Shown piece after piece: positions 60,558-64,000 of a stretch of 64,000 nt of DNA. The stretch comes from Bacilli bacterium. GTDB taxonomy: Bacteria; Bacillota; Bacilli; RF39; UBA660. The translations under genes were made by a program, and so were the position numbers. Position 1 is the first letter of the stretch; each line of letters begins with the position of its first letter. The stretch is taken from NCBI GenBank assembly GCA_017525855.1, contig JAFXSE010000001.1:7066-71065 (forward strand). Reading direction: 5' to 3'. The notes below the pieces were generated by a model, which saw nothing but the letters and a program-made list of their open reading frames with translations, made no database searches and was not told the DNA's origin.

Positions 60558-61862
60558 ATGGAACAACAAATTAATGCGGTAGATTATGATAGAGGGTCTA
60601 TTAGTATTGACAATAAAAAGGTTAAAATTAGTAGATATGAACAATTGCGAAAGAGAGCTTCTGAATTTATATTGAAACAGAAAGAAAAATTCAAACAAAA
60701 TTTAAAAAAAATTATGAAAAAATTAGATAAATCAACTAGAATAGTTGATACAAGTTTAGGTGTAGTAACTAAAAAAGTCCCTATTAAAAAAACTAGACCA
60801 ATTAGAATAGAAGGACAAGGTGTTGACTTAATTAATAGGCGTGTATCAGAAATTAATAAAGAAAACAGAAAAATAATGTGGGGATATGTTTCTAATAAAT
60901 TAAAAGAGTATGGCTATTCTGATAATTTTGCTAAAGTAGCTGATAAAGTAGTAGTAGCTCATAATAAAAATGATATTTCGTTTGCTGAGAATGCTGATAG
61001 TTTATCAAAACATAATGATAAAATAGAAAAAGAAAGAGAAAAGATTAGGGAGGCTGATCAAGCTATTAGTGAAGCATTTGGAATGACTTTTTCAAAAAAG
61101 GAACCATCTGTTGATAAGATTCAAGGAGATTTAGATGCAACTGGTAGATTTAAAGAACCATTAAAATTCTCAGATAAAAAGTTGGAACCAGCTGAAATCA
61201 GTTTTAGTAATAAACCAGTATTTGAAACAGAGCCGTTAAGAATAACAGATAAGTCAAAGGAAGATAAAGAAGAGAAAAAAGAAACTAAGTTTAGTAATGA
61301 ACCAGTATTTGAAACTGGGCCATTAAGATTAACAGATGATTTGATGGCAAAACAAAGTGAAAAAGTGGCTGAAAAAAGTGGTAAAGTAGCTGAAACTAAA
61401 CAGGCAACTAATGCAACTATATCATCAGATTATAGCAATCCTGTACTTGAAGGTTTATTATCAGAATTAAAAGAACTTGAAAATGCTACTAAACAGCAAC
61501 TTATGATGAATGAACAAATAGCAGAAGCTAAAGCAGAACAAGAAAGTGCTAATAGTGATACTAAAGAAGAAGCTGCGCAATTAGCACGAAAAGCAGAAGA
61601 ATGTGATAGACAAACAATGGAAATTGTTAAAAAGAAGATTGAAGAACAAAAAAGAAAAAGAGATGCAGCTCAAGAAGAAGGAAATGTGCTTAAAGATCAA
61701 TTGTCTGAAGCAAAAAAGGCTAGTGAAGAATTACGAGATGAATTATTTAAGAAACAAGCTGCACTTGATGAGATGATAGCTAAACGTGATCAAATTGTTC
61801 AGATGATAGGTGAACCTGAAGACACATCAACTTTAGAAAAGCCAAATACTTTGAGAAAATAA
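60558..61862 (+). CDS. Unknown coiled-coil protein with repeated motif
   Basis: 434 residues, highly charged, no membrane segment. Two copies of FSNxPVFETxPLRxTD lie near 215-260 in a disordered linker, with a related KEPLKFSD just before. The C-terminal third is an extended coiled coil (LLSELKELENATKQ ... DEMIAKRDQIVQMIG). Possibly a scaffold or a cytoskeletal or division-associated protein. No homologue recognised. Operon with the DUF1292 gene; closed by a terminator. Confidence 0.7.
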   Translation: MEQQINAVDYDRGSISIDNKKVKISRYEQLRKRASEFILKQKEKFKQNLKKIMKKLDKSTRIVDTSLGVVTKKVPIKKTRPIRIEGQGVDLINRRVSEINKENRKIMWGYVSNKLKEYGYSDNFAKVADKVVVAHNKNDISFAENADSLSKHNDKIEKEREKIREADQAISEAFGMTFSKKEPSVDKIQGDLDATGRFKEPLKFSDKKLEPAEISFSNKPVFETEPLRITDKSKEDKEEKKETKFSNEPVFETGPLRLTDDLMAKQSEKVAEKSGKVAETKQATNATISSDYSNPVLEGLLSELKELENATKQQLMMNEQIAEAKAEQESANSDTKEEAAQLARKAEECDRQTMEIVKKKIEEQKRKRDAAQEEGNVLKDQLSEAKKASEELRDELFKKQAALDEMIAKRDQIVQMIGEPEDTSTLEKPNTLRK

Positions 61863-61884
61863 GGATTATATTAATCCTTTTTTT
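61861..61884 (+). terminator. Terminator after the coiled-coil gene
   Basis: AAGGATTA/TAATCCTT stem, TAT loop, T run. Confidence 0.85.
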
Positions 61885-61933
61885 GTGGTAAAAATATTTA
61901 ACTATTCATAAAATATTTTGAGGAATAATATAT

Positions 61934-62833
61934 ATGAAAAATAAAATAGAGTACTATTATAAACTTATTAATATTAGTTTATATGAAAAAAATCATAAGT
62001 ATATGTTTTATTATAATGGTAATAGATATATGTTTTTTATATGTAATAGAAATATTAATGAATTAAATGAGATTTATATGCTTTTATCTGGTAATAATAA
62101 ATATCATAAAATAGTATTAAATATTAATAAAGAAGTATTAACTTTTATTGATAATAAGCCATATATATTAGTACAACTTCATAATTATCATGATAAGGAA
62201 CTTATAAATATTAAAGATTTTTGTTTTTTTCAAAAAATTGATGTTAATAAGTATTCATTTCTTAATAGGGGAGATTGGTATAATTTATGGTGTAAAAAGA
62301 TTGATTATATAATATATCAAAGAAAACATATTAATCAAAAATATTTAATATTAGATCAATACTTAGATTATTATATTGGACTTTCAGAGAATGCAATTAG
62401 TTATTTTAAAGATACAATTACTAAATTAAAACCTAGTAATAATGATCAATATGTTTTAACTCATAGAAGAATATCTTCTATGTATAAGCTTGATTTTTAT
62501 AATGTTGATAATTTAATAATTGATCATCCTTCAAGAAATATAAGTGAATACTTTAAATATATATTTTTTTATGATGAAGTAGATTATAGTTTAGTATCGT
62601 TAATAATTAAAAATCTTAATTTTAGTAGTTATGGATATAGGTTGTTGTTTTGTAGAATGTTATTCCCATCTTATTTTTTTGATATATATGAGAGTATAGT
62701 TAATGATAAGATTGATGAGAAAAAAATTGATCGTCTTGTATTAAAAGTTAATGATTATGAAAGGTTTTTAAGTTTTATTTATCAAGAAATTAATAAAAAA
62801 ACTAAGATTCCAAGTATTGATTGGATATCTTAG
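61934..62833 (+). CDS. yutH: Probable YutH-like spore coat protein (CotS kinase-like family)
   Basis: 299 residues. The sequence is diverged, but DHPSRNISEYFKYIF and YRLLFCRMLFPSYFFDIYE resemble the C-lobe of YutH, a coat-associated protein of the CotS/YsxE kinase-like family, and the next gene is yutI-like as in that Bacillus neighbourhood. Catalytic residues of kinases are not evident. The name is therefore likely rather than certain; no other family fits better. GAGGAATA upstream; overlaps the convergent nifU-like gene by four bases. Confidence 0.55.
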   Translation: MKNKIEYYYKLINISLYEKNHKYMFYYNGNRYMFFICNRNINELNEIYMLLSGNNKYHKIVLNINKEVLTFIDNKPYILVQLHNYHDKELINIKDFCFFQKIDVNKYSFLNRGDWYNLWCKKIDYIIYQRKHINQKYLILDQYLDYYIGLSENAISYFKDTITKLKPSNNDQYVLTHRRISSMYKLDFYNVDNLIIDHPSRNISEYFKYIFFYDEVDYSLVSLIIKNLNFSSYGYRLLFCRMLFPSYFFDIYESIVNDKIDEKKIDRLVLKVNDYERFLSFIYQEINKKTKIPSIDWIS

Positions 62834-63066
62834 TCTATTTTTCTTACTTCTTTTATTTCAGGTATTTCATTTATTAAAAGCTCTTCTATTCCATCTTTTA
62901 ATGTTACATCAATCATTCCACAATCTATACATGCTCCTGAAAATTTTACATATACTATATTATCTTCATATTTTACAAATTCTATTCCACCGCCTTCACT
63001 CATTAGGAATGGTTGAATTTTGTCTAGTTCATTTTTAATTTTTTCTATTGTTCCGTTTTCATTCAC
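62830..63066 (-). CDS. yutI: NifU-like Fe-S scaffold (YutI)
   Basis: 78 residues, the NifU C-terminal domain: LDKIQPFLMSEGGGIEFVKY and FSGACIDCGMIDVTLKDGIE with the cluster-binding CxxC. GTG 63066 behind GGTGAT is chosen; an in-frame TTG at 63078 lies within the ribosome site. Transfers Fe-S clusters to target enzymes, of which several radical SAM proteins are encoded in this window. Confidence 0.9.
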   Translation of the reverse strand: MNENGTIEKIKNELDKIQPFLMSEGGGIEFVKYEDNIVYVKFSGACIDCGMIDVTLKDGIEELLINEIPEIKEVRKID

Positions 63067-63132
63067 TTTTATCACCAATAATATTATATCTTTTAAAAAG
63101 CGTGTAGTAAAGGTTTAATTTTGTGATTTTTG

Positions 63133-63141
63133 TGGTATAAT
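63133..63141 (+). promoter_or_regulatory. Extended -10 promoter of the S1 protein gene
   Basis: TGG plus perfect TATAAT, 21 bases before the ATG. Confidence 0.6.
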
Positions 63142-63162
63142 ATGTAAATGTGAGGTGATTTA

Positions 63163-63534
63163 ATGACGGATTTTAATGTTGATGATATCGTAGTTGGTAC
63201 TGTTACTGGTATTCAAAAATATGGAATATTTGTTAGTTTAGATAATGATTATTCTGGACTTATTCATATATCTGAAGTAAGTGATGGTTTTGTATCAAAT
63301 CTAAATGACTATGTTGAAGAAGGCGAAAAGATAAAGGTTAAAATTATTGAAAAAAGTAACTCTAGTCATCATTTAAAACTTAGCATTAAAGGTATTGATT
63401 ATAGAATTAGTAAACACAAAAATAGAAAAATTAAGGAGACAGAAAAGGGATTTAATACACTTCATGAAAAATTGCCTTTATGGATAGATAAAAAATTAAA
63501 TGAAATTAGTGAAAAAAGGGTAATAAATGGGTAA
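63163..63534 (+). CDS. S1-domain RNA-binding protein (YugI/CvfD-like)
   Basis: 123 residues. One S1 domain at the N-terminus (GTVTGIQKYGIFVSLDNDYSGLIHISEVS) and a basic tail. Family members (YugI, GSP13, CvfD) bind ribosomes or act on mRNA after stress. GAGGTGATTTA before the ATG. Followed by the tRNA cluster promoter without a clear terminator. Confidence 0.88.
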   Translation: MTDFNVDDIVVGTVTGIQKYGIFVSLDNDYSGLIHISEVSDGFVSNLNDYVEEGEKIKVKIIEKSNSSHHLKLSIKGIDYRISKHKNRKIKETEKGFNTLHEKLPLWIDKKLNEISEKRVING

Positions 63535-63561
63535 AATAATAAAAAAATACTTTGCAAACTA

Positions 63562-63590
63562 TTGACAAACAATAAATTAACTGATATATT
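63562..63590 (+). promoter_or_regulatory. Promoter of the Val-Thr-Tyr-Gln-Lys tRNA cluster
   Basis: Perfect TTGACA, 17-bp spacer, TGA plus TATATT (63585-63590). Confidence 0.8.
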
Positions 63591-63611
63591 TGATACTGTC
63601 AATTGGTTTAT

Positions 63612-63688
63612 GGGCGATTAGCTCAGTTGGTTAGAGCACCTGCCTTACAAGCAGGGGGTCATAGGTTCGAGTCCTATATCGCCCACCA
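63612..63688 (+). tRNA. tRNA-Val(TAC)
   Basis: Acceptor GGGCGAT/ATCGCCC, anticodon TAC, CCA encoded. Confidence 0.97.
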
Positions 63689-63692
63689 TAAT

Positions 63693-63768
63693 GCCGAAAT
63701 AGCTCAATTGGTAGAGCAACTGATTTGTAATCAGTAGGTTACGGGTTCAAGTCCTGTTTTCGGCACCA
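63693..63768 (+). tRNA. tRNA-Thr(TGT)
   Basis: Acceptor GCCGAAA/TTTCGGC, anticodon TGT, CCA encoded. Confidence 0.97.
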
Positions 63769-63776
63769 TTTTTTTT

Positions 63777-63860
63777 GGAGAGGTAGCGAAGTGGCTAAAC
63801 GCGACAGACTGTAAATCTGTTCCTTCGGGTTCGATGGTTCGAATCCATCCCTCTCCACCA
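63777..63860 (+). tRNA. tRNA-Tyr(GTA)
   Basis: 84 bases with a long variable arm, acceptor GGAGAGG/CCTCTCC, anticodon GTA, CCA encoded. Confidence 0.96.
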
Positions 63861-63865
63861 CTGAT

Positions 63866-63940
63866 TGCCTCGTAGCCAAGTGGTAAGGCACGAGACTTTG
63901 ACTCTCGCATGCGCTAGTTCGAATCTAGCCGAGGCAACCA
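63866..63940 (+). tRNA. tRNA-Gln(TTG)
   Basis: Acceptor TGCCTCG/CGAGGCA, anticodon TTG, CCA encoded. Confidence 0.96.
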
Positions 63941-63948
63941 ATAGATAT

Positions 63949-64000
63949 GTCCCGTTAGCTCAGTAGGTAGAGCATTTGACTTTTAATCAAAGGGTCGTGA
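63949..64000 (+). tRNA. tRNA-Lys(TTT), cut by the window end
   Basis: Starts GTCCCGT then TAGCTCAG; anticodon loop CTTTTAA (TTT). The T arm and 3' end are beyond the window. Confidence 0.92.

Overview
The window is a chromosomal segment of a very AT-rich, compact, Gram-positive-type bacterium. Gene content and gene order point to the Bacilli, probably an uncultured, host-associated lineage related to Erysipelotrichia or the Mollicutes-like gut groups; the exact placement is inference. TGA works as a stop codon and Trp is TGG, so the code is standard. Many genes use a GGTGAT or GGAGG ribosome site, and several promoters have an extended -10 (TGnTATAAT).

The organism very probably makes endospores. 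The window holds a spoVID-like/ysxE pair, miaB-ricA-cotE in Bacillus order, sigG followed by a ylmC/ymxH-type gene, yunB next to yutD, and a probable yutH next to a NifU-like yutI.

Layout. 1-10.2 kb: pcrA (5' cut by the window edge), a nucleotidyltransferase, a BI-1 protein, ligA, lon, an unknown gene, spoVID-like, ysxE. 10.4-15.4 kb: a pilin-like gene with a probable frameshift, an ankyrin-like gene, miaB-ricA-cotE and two tandem paralogs. 15.4-23.2 kb: rpsP-khpA, a radical SAM gene, cdsA-rseP, priA, pyrH, and a surface protein whose last ~37 codons are strikingly GC-rich (23098-23205), the strongest candidate for an unusual system. 23.4-37.4 kb: fmt, rlmN, prpC-prkC-rsgA-rpe in Bacillus order, a 3D-type wall protein, tex, a DUF2185 gene and yqeK.

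37.4-48.1 kb is accessory DNA beginning at a tRNA-Gly gene. It contains a Tn4451-like element with a large serine recombinase, TnpV, two short-chain dehydrogenases and an overlapping zinc-ribbon/unknown pair, flanked by 13-bp repeats (37542 and 43293). A possible small structured RNA or attenuator lies at its right end. Further on come a 696-codon unknown gene (plus a 30-residue ORF) and other unknown genes. A second copy of the tRNA-Gly 3' end at 45825 suggests the borders of a larger island.

48.2-64 kb returns to core genes: typA, rpmB, rbfA, a hydrolase, a membrane-anchored MurF and ddl, an aquaporin, an RluA/RluD-type synthase, sigG, yunB, yutD, a DUF1292 gene, yutH-like, nifU-like, an S1 protein, and three tRNA groups. 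The last tRNA-Lys is cut by the window edge. No CRISPR array, rRNA gene, replication origin or reverse transcriptase was seen.
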